Positions 42,818 to 53,905 of a DNA stretch of 64,000 nucleotides are shown one piece after another. The position numbers and the translations under genes were made by a program. The notes under the pieces are model-generated. The model was not told the DNA's origin. It worked only from the letters and a program-made list of their open reading frames with translations, and made no database searches. This DNA comes from Onthophagus taurus. Taxonomy: Eukaryota > Arthropoda > Insecta > Coleoptera > Scarabaeidae. Within the stretch, counting starts at the first letter, position 1. Each line of letters starts with the position of its first letter. Location: positions 15,624,001-15,688,000 of the forward strand of contig NC_091968.1 in assembly GCF_036711975.1 (NCBI RefSeq). The letters run 5' to 3'.

Positions 42818-43735
42818 ATGACCTATGCGAGGTTAGCTCCAAATTTTTCTAGCCCCCAATTAGATAGGATTTTACATTTTGATTATAACAAGAAAACCAG
42901 TCAATCGATTTCGATAATCAAAATCTCATTCGAAAGCTTAATCTTTGGACAATACGAAAGTGGAAATGCCCGACTCGAAATCTCTCGCGGGGTCATTTCA
43001 ATGTTTCTATGTACATAATTAGTAAATTTTGACATCGGGCATTTCCACCTGCGCATTCATTGCAGATCATACTTTCGACCGAGATTTTGATGACTAAAAT
43101 TGGTCAATTAGTTACGGAGATAATTGATGTGTTTAATTAATTCGTTTGTTGTGTTTTAATCAAAATCCTTAAATATTTCGAATCGGGCATTTCGACAACA
43201 GCATTCAGCCAGACATAAACTTTCGATTGAGATATAAAACATTAAAATCCGTCAAACTGTTCTTTAATTATAGTCGATTTAGTTTAAATTAATTTTTTTA
43301 TATTGGGGACTATACTTTTGAGCGTTCACACGTGCAGAAACAACGAGCCGAAGACGGTGTCATTCCGAGGGCTGTATAAAATTAACGGGAGAGAATTGAA
43401 ATCGGGCATCTTGTAATTTCGATAGAAGACACTATGACGAATCAAGTGACGTATAAATCTTGATTAACGGGTACATCGTTTACGAGTTATCACCATTTAA
43501 AGAAGGTCAATTTTGTGTAATTTTCGTGTATGTTCGCATTATTTTGGCGTTTTAACGAAATTCGAAAGAGATTTCGAATCGGGCATTTCCACTGTCGTAT
43601 TGACCAAAGATTAAGCTTTCGAATGAGACATTGTTTATCGAAATTGGTTCACAGGTTCTCATGTTATAATCAAAATACTATACATGTAAAATCCTATCTA
43701 ATTGGGGGCTAACTTCACATAGGTGTCATTATGAA
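42818..43735. repeat. Inverted repeat with internal 'cgggcatttc' motifs
   Basis: The left part (42818-42990) with 'tagcccccaattagatagga' and 'tctcattcgaaagcttaatc' recurs inverted at 43560-43735. 'TCGGGCATTTC'-like motifs recur near 42963 (inverted), 43033, 43184, 43402 and 43574, spaced about 150-215 bp. The same blocks occur in the left arm at 40430-40560. Confidence 0.65.
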
Positions 43736-44464
43736 TAGTTAAGTTGTAATCTCAAGTTAAGTGAAAATAACTTTTTATTTTGTGCGTGGGTATAAATTAA
43801 ACAATTTGAGGTTAGGATTTAATACGAAAATACATGTCATGGTTAACATTGCTTGTGGTTAGTTATAATTGTCATTTGGTTAAATACACAGTTTGTTGCC
43901 ATCGTCACACGGGTTATTTTTTTATTGTTATTTTGTAACCATGTACACGTCTTTTTTAATATTAATTTTTAATTAATTAACTATTTTAACTTAAGTAAGG
44001 TACTATTAAATAAGCTATTATACTTATTTATCATTTATATTTACAATATAAAGATATTTCAGTCATTTGACAGATCAATTGATACGCAATCTATTAACAC
44101 AAAATCTATTAATACACATTTGGTAGAAACAATTCTATCTAACGACATTTAATTGTCGTTCTGCATCGATAGCCTAAGAAACAAGGTTTTCATCCGAAAA
44201 TATATTGTAATCTCAACAAGTTTAGTGAAAATAACTTTTTATTTTGTGTGTGGGTATAAATTAAACAATTTCAGGTTAGGATTTAATACGAAAATGCAAT
44301 TTTAACATTGCTTTGAACTTCCAAAAAGAAACGTCAAATCGCAACTTTAAAGTGATTTTTCGGTAAGTACTACACTTTTCCTCACTTTTTTTTATCATTA
44401 ACGCCTCTTTTGACTCATTTCCTATCGATTAAAAAAAATCACCGATTTTTAAGAGAGACTCCTA

Positions 44465-46160
44465 TGGCCGGTTTCTCGTACGAAAATGCATGTCGATATC
44501 GAACCGATATCGCGCTGTTGATCGATAACTATGGCGATATCGGTCATTTGGGTTTCTGAAAGGATCGATAGGAGATATCGGATCGATAACTATATCGCAT
44601 GCAACAAGCCGATATCGACTCGATAAGTGTGATTAATGACAGTGATGTGTGTTAAAAGATTGCGAATTTTGATTAAACTGTTCATCCCATGCTTGTTTCT
44701 TTACCATGTTTGTGGATATTTTATTTCGTTTGATTTTCTATTACTGATTTTCGTTCCATAACTAATTCCACTAACAATTTTTTATCGCAAGAAATAAAAT
44801 TCTTCGATCGTTTCTCCATAGCGCACGTATTATCAAACTAACCGTTTTCGAAAAAAGGAAGAGCCCAAATTTCAACAGATGTCTTTTATTATACGTTAGT
44901 AACGTTATTTTTCTTTTCTAAATTATTTAATTATTAAAAAAAGAAATAATTTAACTTAAATAATTAAAATTTTAGTTTCTCTTTTTTGGATTACCAAAAC
45001 AATGTAGTGGATGCTTCGCTGGGCTTGTCCCGTTTGCATCCCAAGTGTAATAACTAAATAAATAAATAATTTTACGAACTGTTTGTTCAAAATTTTTACC
45101 GGCACCTATCGGCGGAAATAAACAAGTAACCGATTTTTTGACAAAATCGTTCGATAACCATGGATATCGGAACAATAGTTATCGGATCGATATCTTTTGA
45201 CAGGTCGATATCGGCTGTTGGTGTTCTGGTACGAACTGATCGACAGATATTGCATACAATAGTTATCGAACGATTTTGTCAAAAAATCGGTTACTTGTTT
45301 ATTCCCGTAGATAGGTGGCGGTGAAAATTTTGAACAAATAGTTCGTAAAATAATTTATTTATTTATTTATTACACTTGGGATTCAAACGGGACAAGCCCA
45401 GCGAAGCATCCACTAATAAAACACACAGTACATAAACAAAAATAAAAAGTTGCTAAGACAAGGAATTGATAACGAATTGATAATAATAATAAAAATTAAC
45501 AAACAAAAATCATCAAATAATAACAAAAATGATTAGTAAAAAAAAACAATTAACAAAAAAGAGAAACTAAAAACTTAATTATTTAAGTTAAATTATTTCC
45601 TTTTTTAAATAAGTAAATAATTTACAAAGGACTATACTAACGTACAATAAAAGATATCTGTTAAAATTTGGGCTATCCCTTTTTTCGAAAACGATTAGTT
45701 TGATAATACGCGCGCTATGTTGAAACGAACGAAGAATTTTACTTCTTTCGATAAAAAATTGTTAGTGGAATTAGTTATGGAACGAAAATCAGTAATAGAA
45801 AATCAAACGAAATAAAATATCTACAAATATGGTAAAGAAACAAGCATTGGATGAACAGTTTAATCAAAATTTGCAATCTTTTAACACACATCACTGTCAT
45901 TAATCACACTTATCGAGTCGATATCGGTGCTTGTTGCATGCGATATAGTTATCGATCCGATATCGGTCCGATATCTACTATCGACCCTTTCAGAAACCCA
46001 AATGACCGATATCGCCATAGTTATCGATCAACAGCGCAATATCGGTTCGATATCTACATGCATTTTTGTACGAGAAACCGGCCAAGCTGTCAAAAGATAT
46101 CGATCCGATAACTATTGCTCCGATATCTATTCGATATTATAATGTACGAGAAACCGGGCA
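44465..46160. mobile_element. GATATCG-rich foldback element
   Basis: TGGCCGGTTTCTCGTACG at the left is matched inverted by the right end (TGCCCGGTTTCTCGTACA). CTA flanks both sides (44462-44464, 46161-46163), and removing the element restores the right terminus of the enclosing inverted repeat. The two halves are inverted copies over some 700-800 bp, with many GATATCG or CGATATC motifs. A further inverted piece (46086-46135 against 45164-45207) lies at the right edge. There is no ORF of note. Confidence 0.85.
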
Positions 46161-46190
46161 CTAATCTTGATATATGCCGTCGTTTCTGCC

Positions 46191-46337
46191 GTTTCCCTCA
46201 CTACAGCAACCAAACAAAAAAAAAGAAAACAAAAATTTTGCAAATGCGACCACGTGAAATTCGTTTCCCTCACTACAGCAACCAAACAAAAAAAAAAAGA
46301 AAACAAAAATTTTGCAAATGCGACCACGTGAAATTTA
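46191..46337 (+). repeat. Two tandem ~73-bp repeats
   Basis: The unit starting 'gtttccctcactacagcaac' occurs at 46191-46262 and 46263-46337, differing by the length of an A-run. It directly precedes the tyrosine recombinase gene. Confidence 0.9.
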
Positions 46338-46344
46338 GGTAAAA

Positions 46345-47550
46345 ATGCATAGAAATAATAACAATTCTTCAGAAATATCGGCCTTAGCGGTTGAAGCTGT
46401 TGCCAGTTTATTACCACACAAATCAAGAGATAAATATGAAAAGATCTACGATATTTTCTGTTCCTGGAGGACTTCAAAGAACGTAACAGATGGTAATGAA
46501 GAAGTTATGCTTGCTTTTTTCATGAAAAGGTTAGTTTCCCTGAACACATTTATAAATTTTCAATTTTTATCTTTACATTTGATTATAGGCAGAAAGTCTG
46601 AAATCTTTCTCGCTGTGATCAACATTTTCCATGTTGAAAAGTATGTTGAAAGTAAAAGAAAATGTTGACATATCGAATTATTCGAAGGTGCACTTATATT
46701 TAAAGCGCAAAAACGAAGGATACGAACCAAAAAAAATCAAAAATTTTATCAGAGGATAATGTGTCAAAATATTTGACAGAAGCGTCTGGCGATACCTTTC
46801 TACTGATTAAATAAAGTGGCTTTAATTTTCGATTTGTATGGTGCCTGTCGTAGTGACGAACTAAGAAAGTTAAATGTGGAGGATATCGAGGATACCGGCT
46901 CTGTTTTGGTTGTTACCCTCCATGATACTAAGACAAAGAAAAAGAGCATATTCACCATTTCGAGGGAAATTGGAGGAATTAATGAAATTGAGCTGTACAG
47001 AAGATATGTAAGCTTGCGCCCAAAACATATCAATCACTCAAGATTCTTCATATTTTATATGAACAATAAATGTACCGTGCAACCTGTGGGCATCCACAGT
47101 TTCTACAAGATACCGAAGAAAATTGCCCATTATTTGAATCTACCCAACCCAGATGGTTACACTGGACATTGCCTACGTCGAACGTCAACTACTTTTCTTG
47201 CTGAGGGTGGACCGGACATCAGGAGGCTCAAAAGTCATGAAGGATGGCGATCAAACACGACTGCAGAAGGATATATAGAAGGAAGCATTAACAATAAAAA
47301 AATGACTTCGAAAATGAATTTTAATCAGCCATCATCGTTAGACAGTGGATGCCAGAATCCCTCAGATATTGTCGTAAAACCCAATGAATTACATTTGGCT
47401 CCTGCATGTAGTGATTCATCAGGAGTTCATCAGGAGGTGTTATCAAAATCGTCACTAACATGTGGTGATTTACAGTTACAACAGTGTACATCAAGTATAA
47501 GCTTCTCTAACCTTAATAATTGTACGTTTAATATTTATTCTAATAAATAA
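46345..47550 (+). pseudogene. Crypton-like tyrosine recombinase
   Basis: Exon 1 (46345-46529) has an N-terminal helical domain ('SRDKYEKIYDIFCSWRTSKN'); an intron runs to about 46590. A SAM-like domain follows, with one Trp-to-stop change and a frame shift ('LKVKENVDISNYSKVHLYLK', 46640-46715). The catalytic frame to 47550 has 'GACRSDELRKL' (first Arg), a Lys-rich hairpin, 'GHCLRRTSTTF' (His-x-x-Arg), 'SHEGW' and 'AEGYIE' (nucleophile Tyr). The R-K-H-R-H-Y set of a tyrosine recombinase is thus present. The C-terminal tail is Ser/Asn/Gln-rich. Family: insect Crypton elements or a KCTD1-like domesticated relative. Lesions near 46620, 46730 and 46811 indicate a pseudogene. Confidence 0.85.
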
Positions 47551-47562
47551 TTAATTGTTTAT

Positions 47563-47613
47563 TTGGTTGCTATAAAGAAATGGTTGCTATAAAGAAATGG
47601 TTGCTATAAAGAA
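47563..47613 (+). repeat. 17-bp tandem repeat, three copies
   Basis: TGGTTGCTATAAAGAAA is repeated three times without change, directly after the recombinase gene. Confidence 0.9.
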
Positions 47614-47884
47614 ATGAAGTACTTTTCTTTACAATTTGTAATAAGGAAATATAGGCCATTTCCAGTGAGTGTCCAAAAAAGGTTCTTCATTCAATGATAT
47701 TTTCTTTTCCTAATGGCAGACGTTCTACACCACCATCCATTAAAAAATTTATTTTAACAATAAAAAATTTTCATCTATTATAATAAATGTACAGAATTAA
47801 ATTTTAAAGTAATCTACCCAAGAAAATTTTTTCGCCATAGTGTGGATGGCTGGATATAGGTACAACTCCAACTCATTTTTTAAA
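47614..47884. other. AT-rich spacer
   Basis: No feature was seen between the tandem repeat and the foldback MITE. Confidence 0.4.
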
Positions 47885-47886
47885 TA

Positions 47887-49091
47887 TACAGGATGTATCT
47901 GAATGACTGCAACAAACTTCAAGGGGTGATTCTTTAGTGAATTTTAAGGGTACTTTCATATATGCACCATGGGCGACTTCGGCCCCCCTGGGGAGCTACG
48001 CCTCTCCAAAAATGGAGGAAAATTTTGGTTTAATTTTTTTTTCTCAAAAACCATAAACGCTAATAAAATGAAATTTGGGGAATATGTTTAACTCATAATA
48101 GGGCACGTTTTGATCCTATTTGTACTTTCAACCTACCCTTCTAAACTACTAAACGTAACCACCCCATTTGCATTTTAGCTAAAATTTTTTTTATGCAGAT
48201 GGTAAATACATTAGAAAAATTTTACATAGATAGATGAAAGTATTCTAAAACTTTTTTGTCTCTCTGAAATTTTTCCAAAAACGACTAATTTTTGAGAAAA
48301 AAATATTTAAGCAAACTCTGCTCGTTAAACAACGGGGTTGTCGATCAAAAGTTGGAATGAATTTTGAATGAAAAAATCTTAGTAGGCTTTGCAATCTTTG
48401 TCAGAAATATTTTTGACGTTTAAATGTCAGTTTTTCTTACTAGTATTATTGTTTTTCAAATTAATTTTTGAATAAAGTTCTATCGCATTTACGCTCGTTC
48501 ACTCGACGTTTCAAAATTTTAAATAAAACAATAATAAAGTAAGAAAACCACTGATATTTAAACGTTAAAAATATTTCTGACAAAGATTGCAAAGCCTACT
48601 AAGATTTTTTCATTCAAAATTCATTCCAACTTTCGATTAACAACCATACAGCTTAACAGTTAGTGTTTGCTTAATTATTTTTTTCTCAGAAATTATTAAT
48701 TTTTAGAAGAACATCAGAGAGACAAAAAAGTTTTAGAATAGTTTTATCTGTCTAACTGAAACTTTTCCAATGTATTTATCATCTTCATAAAAAAATCTAG
48801 GCATAAATTGAACGGGGGTGGTTACGTTTAGTAGTTCAGAAGGGTAGATTGAAAGTACAAATAGGATCAAAACGTGCCCTATTATGAGTTAAACATATTC
48901 CCCAAATTTCATTTTCCTAGCGTTTATGGTTTTGAGAACAAGAAATTAAACCAAAATTTTCCGCCATTTTTGGAGGGGTGTAGCTCCTTAGGGGAGCCGA
49001 AGTCGCCCATGGTTCATATATCAAAGTACCCTTAAAATTCACTAAAGAATCACCCTTTGAAGTTTGTTGCAGTCATTCAGATACACCTGTA
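47887..49091. mobile_element. 1.2-kb foldback MITE, TA duplication
   Basis: TACAGGATGTATCTGAATGA at the left and its inverse at the right, with TA on both sides (47885-47886 and 49092-49093). Each arm is about 590 bp and nearly the whole element is one inverted repeat with a short centre near 48480. TA plus a TACAGG start points to a mariner-mobilised element. There is no ORF. Confidence 0.9.
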
Positions 49092-50023
49092 TATAGAAGT
49101 ATTTTAATGCATGGAATGTCGTCATTCCAGCGCAAGGGGAAAATTATGAGAATGACAATTCCGAATCGTTTTTTACATTGAAAACTTTTGTTACTCAGGT
49201 AATATTATATTTTTTTTATCGGTTTTAGGGCCGGTTTATCAATGTCGAGTTAAGATAGAAAACAGATGGTACCCCTGAGTGTTGACATTAGAAACGAAAA
49301 TAAAACATGATTGGTCAAATATAAATAATTGACTTTAGTTTGTGAAGTTGATTTGTGAGTTGTCATTCCAGTGTGCTTTGTTTTCGAAAACCTCTTTAAT
49401 AGAATTCTTACATGAATATTTATTAGAAAGCGCTGAAGATGAGGATATTGTCCAACTTTTACATTATAAACGTCGACCATATATTATAAAACAAAGACAA
49501 AACCACTTAGAGGATTTAGACGACCAAGATTTTTTTGTTAGATTTCGGTTAAAAAAGAGTACAGTTTTGTCAATCTTGGTTAAAATTGAGACGAGATTAG
49601 AATTCCAAACTGACAGGTTTGTATTTCATAATAATAATATAACAATAATAAATAAATAATTTATAATTTATAAATAATCGAATTTTTAGGAATCACAGCA
49701 TCTCTCCTATCGACCAATTGCTCCTTGCACTGAGATTCTATGCTACAGGAAAGTTCTTGATTTCATTGATTTCTGAGTAAATTGTGTGGGGAAAGAAGTG
49801 GGTAGATGCTTAGTTATTTTAAAATTTAGAATCCATGGAGGGGAAAATAACAAGGAATGTCCGCGCGCATTCGGAAAGAACAAGGAATGTCCTTCTTGCC
49901 GGCGGTGTTTGCGTTTCTGTTTGTCGGTTAGACGACGGCGTGCTTATACGTCAGTTGTGTTTATGTTTTCACTGTAGAACAACTACCTGCTTAAACGTTA
50001 AAAAACATAATAATCTATTGACC

Positions 50024-52071
50024 ATGCCACCTATTAGGCGCTTTGAATCTGGCATAAGTGAAAGTAGTGAATGTGACATTCGTGAGGATAATTTGTATAA
50101 GAAACGTAAGACGACGGGGCGAGTGTCGGAGGTTATGAAAAAACTGAGGCTTCAGACACATGAAGAAGGTAAACCTTGCCAATGTAAACGCTTGAAATGC
50201 TATGAAAAAACTACACCTGAAGAAAGAAAATACATACTGCAAAATTTCAATCATTTAGAAGCACACAATGCTCAAAACGCTTATCTGTGCGGTTTAATAA
50301 CTATTATTCCTGTGCAACGTCACCGTAGTGGAAAACCAGAAAATGCAAATTTTCACCAAGCTTCATTTGCGTACAAATTAAGGGTGCATCGAAATGATTC
50401 TTCTGAGGATATTGGAGTGTGTGCTGCAGCTTTCCGAGCAGTCCATAGCATAACCAAAGGGAAACTAGAGTACCTGCAGAAATCTCTGAAAGACACTGGC
50501 ATTGCACCTCAAGATCAACGAGGGAAACATAGTGTCAATCATCGAAAACTAAAAGAGGAATATTTTGAGGCTGTTTGGGGACATATAAATTCATTTAGAG
50601 CAAGACAATCTCACTATAGTCTAACGGATTCAAAAAAAAAAATATCTTCCGGAAGAATTAAACATTACGAAAATGTTTAGAATGTTTCAACAAAAGAATC
50701 CCAATGTCAACGTTTCATATGATACATACAAACATATATTTGTAGAACAGATACCTGTTCTACATGCGATAAGTTTCATGCCATATTGAGAACATTATCC
50801 ACCGATAGCAATGCTGACGAAATCAAACAGCTCACCTTGGTCAATGAAATACACAAAAGAAAGGCTCAAACTTTTTATGATCGAAAAAAGAATGCTCGCC
50901 TAAATGCAAAACGACGACCTGATTTTCTTGCAATTGCGATGGACTTCCAGAAGAACATATCATTACCAAATGTCTCCACGAATGACGTATACTATCGAAG
51001 ACAATTGTCAATGTTTTCGTTCAATATTCACGTTTTGCACTCAGGAGAATCTATTTTCTACACGTATCCAGAGACCATCTCGAAGAAAAGCCCCAATGAA
51101 GTTGTATCCTTTTTAGTACATTTTTTATTTAACCATGTTCCTGATACAGTAAAGCATTTGCACATTTTTTGTGACGGTGCCGGTGGGCAAAACAAAAATT
51201 TTATTGTATTCATTATTATTGTATGTAGTACATGACATAAAAAAACTAAGCAGCATTAAAATAACTTTTCCGGAAAGGAGGCATTCATATTTGGAATGCG
51301 ACAAAAATATGGGCAACATAAATTTAAAAACGAAAATTGAAACTCCAGATGATTGGTTTGAACTGTTAAGGGTATCACGCACCAAACCGTCGTCATTCGT
51401 TATCGAAGAAGTCACTCAAAATATGGTAATGGGCTGGACTTCGTTTTTACAGAACCTGTATGTGAAGAAATGTCCATTTCCTGTACAAAAAACCAAAGAA
51501 GTGTTCTGTACAATCGATCATTGTCGATTTATACTTAACAGAGATACATACAATGGTTCTTGGAAAAAAAGTGTAATAAAGGGAAAAATTCAGATGGAAG
51601 CAGCCACTTTACTGCCAAATGAATTCAAATTACCAGATAAACTATACAATGGTGAGCATGCATAAAACTGACTTGTATGACCGGTAAATACATATTTTTT
51701 ATAAACATATTTTTAATAGGATAGCGACCAAGCAAAAAATAAAATTTATACTAATTTTTCTCTTACGAAATTCAAATTTGGAAACCACAGATGGACAAAG
51801 CTGCATCTACGATACCAACCCATCTGTGGTTTCCTAATTTGAACTTCGTAAGAGAAAGAATAGTATAAATTTTATTTTTTGATTGGTCGCTGTCCTATTA
51901 AAAATATGTTTGTATATTCACGACCATGAATGTAGATAAACGTTCATATTTTTTATATTCGTTGCAAATCTTATTCCAGTAAATAAAGATAAGTTTAAGG
52001 ATTTAATGGTGCTGAAGCAATTCTGTGGCCCAGTTGCTGTCAAGTTTTTTACCGATCTACCGCATGAATAG
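50024..52071 (+). pseudogene. Putative DDE-type transposase, insect repeat family
   Basis: From ATG at 50024 the protein has a short acidic N-terminus, a Cys-rich motif 'GKPCQCKRLKC' at about residue 45, 'TPEERKYILQNFNHLEAHNA', then a catalytic-like core. A stop at 50678 and shift precede 'RRPDFLAIAMDFQKNISLPN' (possible first Asp), 'YYRRQLSMFSFNIHVL' and 'LHIFCDGAGGQNKNFIVF' (possible second Asp). A shift near 51230 leads to 'CDKNMGNINLKTK'. An intron 51652-51979 (GTGAGC..CCAG) joins in frame to a last exon ending Leu-Pro-His-Glu-stop at 52071. The 'YRRQL' and 'CDG..GQNKN' signature is widespread in insect repeats (DUF7869-like). Whether it is Sola or another superfamily I cannot settle. Confidence 0.55.
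51703..51915. repeat. Hairpin MITE in the transposase intron
   Basis: 'taataggatagcgaccaagc' and its inverse, with long matching arms of about 90 bp around a 20-bp loop. It lies wholly inside intron 51652-51979, so it need not have damaged the host gene. Confidence 0.8.
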
Positions 52072-52932
52072 GGGACATTCCTCGTTTTTTTCACATTTGT
52101 AATACCTTCGAATTAGTTTTATTTTATTATCAGATACACTGAAGAAAAATATTTGTATTTACATGTTGAGACATACAATAAACATATAGTAAGATTTATT
52201 TAAATTATTTGTGGTTAATGCAAAACCAAATCGCTAAGTAGTTTGCGTAATTAACTTTAACATTCAAGTTACTCCGTTGTTAGTCTAAAGGACATACCTT
52301 GTTCTTTCCCCATACCCTTCATATACGTATGCCTACTGGTGACCAAATAGGCAGTATCGACTGTACTCATATTAGCATTATTTCGCCAGGTAAGCAATTT
52401 CCTTTAATCGAAACATATGAGTTAATGAGTGGATAATAATTATAGGTGGACCACGTGCAGAGACATTCCGGAATCGAAAGGGCTTTTTTTCATTGAATGT
52501 TCAAACTGTGTCCTCGGTGAATTTAAAAATGTTGGATATTGTTACTCGTTGGCCAGGATCGGCCATGATCAACACATTTTTGATAATTCATTATTAAAGC
52601 AAAGGTTTGAAAATAATGAGTTTGGTAATGCTTTGCTAGTGGGTGACAGCGGATATCGTAATACCGAATATTTGGTAACACCTTTGCTGAATACCCGAAA
52701 TAGAGTAGAAGAACTATATAATTAATCTTTAATAAGAACTAGAAATCCAGTGGAACGGCAATATGGCGTGTGGAAGGGAAGATTTCCTGTACTTGCACTC
52801 AAGCTCCGATTGAAACTAGAAACTGCAATGACAGTAATTGTTGCTACAGCAGTGCTACATAACATAGCAATAAATACAAAGGAAGAAATACCTCCATATG
52901 ATCCTGGAATAAATGTAAATACTGTCGAGGTA

Positions 52933-53244
52933 GAAGAAGAAGTGTTACCCTGGAAATTACTTTGAAGTTGTACTGCCGGATGTTTTTCGGTTTGTAGCAT
53001 TGCAACTTCAAATTCATTCCAGTGGCACATAACTTCTTCTTCTGTGACGTCTTTTGTTACATTTGTATCGATATTACTAACGTCCATATCTACCATTCAT
53101 TACTAACAAATGAATTTGAAAAACATACCACCTAATTTAAAAGAAAAGGCATTTGCCTTTTTCATAAATTATAATTTAAAATTATAATTATAAAATACAA
53201 TTTAACAAATCTCACAAATCCTTTCACTGTATCATTCACCAAGA
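52933..53244 (+). repeat. 312-bp direct repeat, copy 1
   Basis: It spans the end of Harbinger F coding sequence and its flank. Copy 2 is at 53594-53905; I count three single-base differences by eye. On the minus strand it includes a short acidic frame starting 'MVDMDVSNIDTNV', perhaps the end of a Harbinger accessory gene. Confidence 0.9.
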
Positions 53245-53593
53245 TAACCTTGATATAGAAGATGGTGAATTACTAGGAAATGCTAGAAATCAACTTTTGG
53301 CGAATTATTCCTTTCTTTCTGCCAACTTTTCAAATTGCGTTGATACAGATTTGTTACAACTTTTTTTAATAACAGGTCTCCTACAGCTCGACCATTCTAT
53401 AAAAGTAAGTATAATAAGCATCAAGTAACACCGTAGTGCATACCGTGCATAACTCTGCATAATCAGACTTACTTCCCAACTTATTTTCATTTTGACATTG
53501 TTTTTGCGTAATAACTTCCGAAGGAATTACTTCTATAATGGGGTAATCTCTACTTCTGATATAGTGTTTGGAGGAATATTTTATATTTCCAAA
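53245..53593 (-). other. Spacer with possible Harbinger accessory remnant
   Basis: A short minus-strand frame ends 'STQFEKLAERKE', a charged helix similar in style to accessory-protein tails. No domain is visible; this is only suggestive. Confidence 0.3.
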
Positions 53594-53905
53594 GAAGAAG
53601 AAGTGTTACCCTGGAAATTACTTTGAAGTTGTACTGCCGGATGTTTTTCGGTTTGTAGCATTGCAACGTCAAATTCATTCCAGTGGCACATAACTTCTTC
53701 TTCTGTGACGTCCTTTGTTACATTTGTATCGATATTAGTAACGTCCATATCTACCATTCATTACTAACAAATGAATTTGAAAAACATACCACCTAATTTA
53801 AAAGAAAAGGCATTTGCCTTTTTCATAAATTATAATTTAAAATTATAATTATAAAATACAATTTAACAAATCTCACAAATCCTTTCACTGTATCATTCAC
53901 CAAGA
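53594..53905 (+). repeat. 312-bp direct repeat, copy 2
   Basis: Near-identical to 52933-53244, and ends exactly where the hAT 3 fragment begins. The high identity means the duplication is recent relative to its decayed surroundings. Confidence 0.9.

Larger units (their letters stand above)
38499..46178. repeat. Large composite inverted-repeat element
   Basis: The left terminus GGCATATATCAAGATTAG (38499) is matched inverted by the right terminus ending 46178, once the foldback at 44465-46160 is removed from the right arm. The arms match over about 210 bp plus a further 600 bp or more (39732-40560 against about 43600-44464), including cgaaaatgcaattttaacat and the 'tgtcgttagatagaattg' block. 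There is no ORF above 76 codons with a recognisable product. No flanking duplication is clear, so termini may be incomplete. Confidence 0.7.
49838..52312 (+). mobile_element. DNA transposon of uncertain superfamily (possibly Sola-like)
   Basis: The left edge GGGGAAAATAACAAGGAATG resembles the inverse of the right edge (about 22 bp, a few differences). The motif AAGGAATGTCC repeats at 49850 and 49880, and inverted at 52073. It divides the Harbinger F transposase. A clear target duplication could not be seen. It encodes one large protein. Confidence 0.5.
49342..52965 (+). pseudogene. Harbinger F transposase, split
   Basis: The exon to 49616 has 'QNHLEDLDDQDFFVRFRLKK', the HARBI1 N-terminal HTH region. 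An intron (49617-49689, GT/AG) is followed by 'LLALRFYATGKFLIS'. The coding is then interrupted by the insertion at 49838-52312. It resumes near 52322 with 'MPTGDQIGSIDCTHISII' (first Asp), an intron (about 52391-52445), 'DIVTRWPGSA', a one-base shift, 'HDQHIFDNSLLKQRF' (second Asp) and, after one stop at 52723, 'RNPVERQYGVWKGRFPVL' (catalytic Glu). All three acidic residues persist. The reading is broken by a shift, a stop and the insertion. Confidence 0.85.
49228..53100 (+). mobile_element. PIF/Harbinger element F (right end lost)
   Basis: The left end GGGCCGGTTTATCAATGTCG follows TTA. A Harbinger transposase runs 49342-52965, split by the element at 49838-52312. The matching right end was not found; the 3' side is rearranged by a 312-bp duplication. 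Confidence 0.6.

Noticed and set aside
46127-46477. 116-codon minus-strand frame
   Set aside because: Created by the tandem A/T-rich repeat and the antisense of the recombinase start.
47563-47613. CRISPR-like array
   Set aside because: Tandem copies without spacers, in eukaryotic-type DNA.
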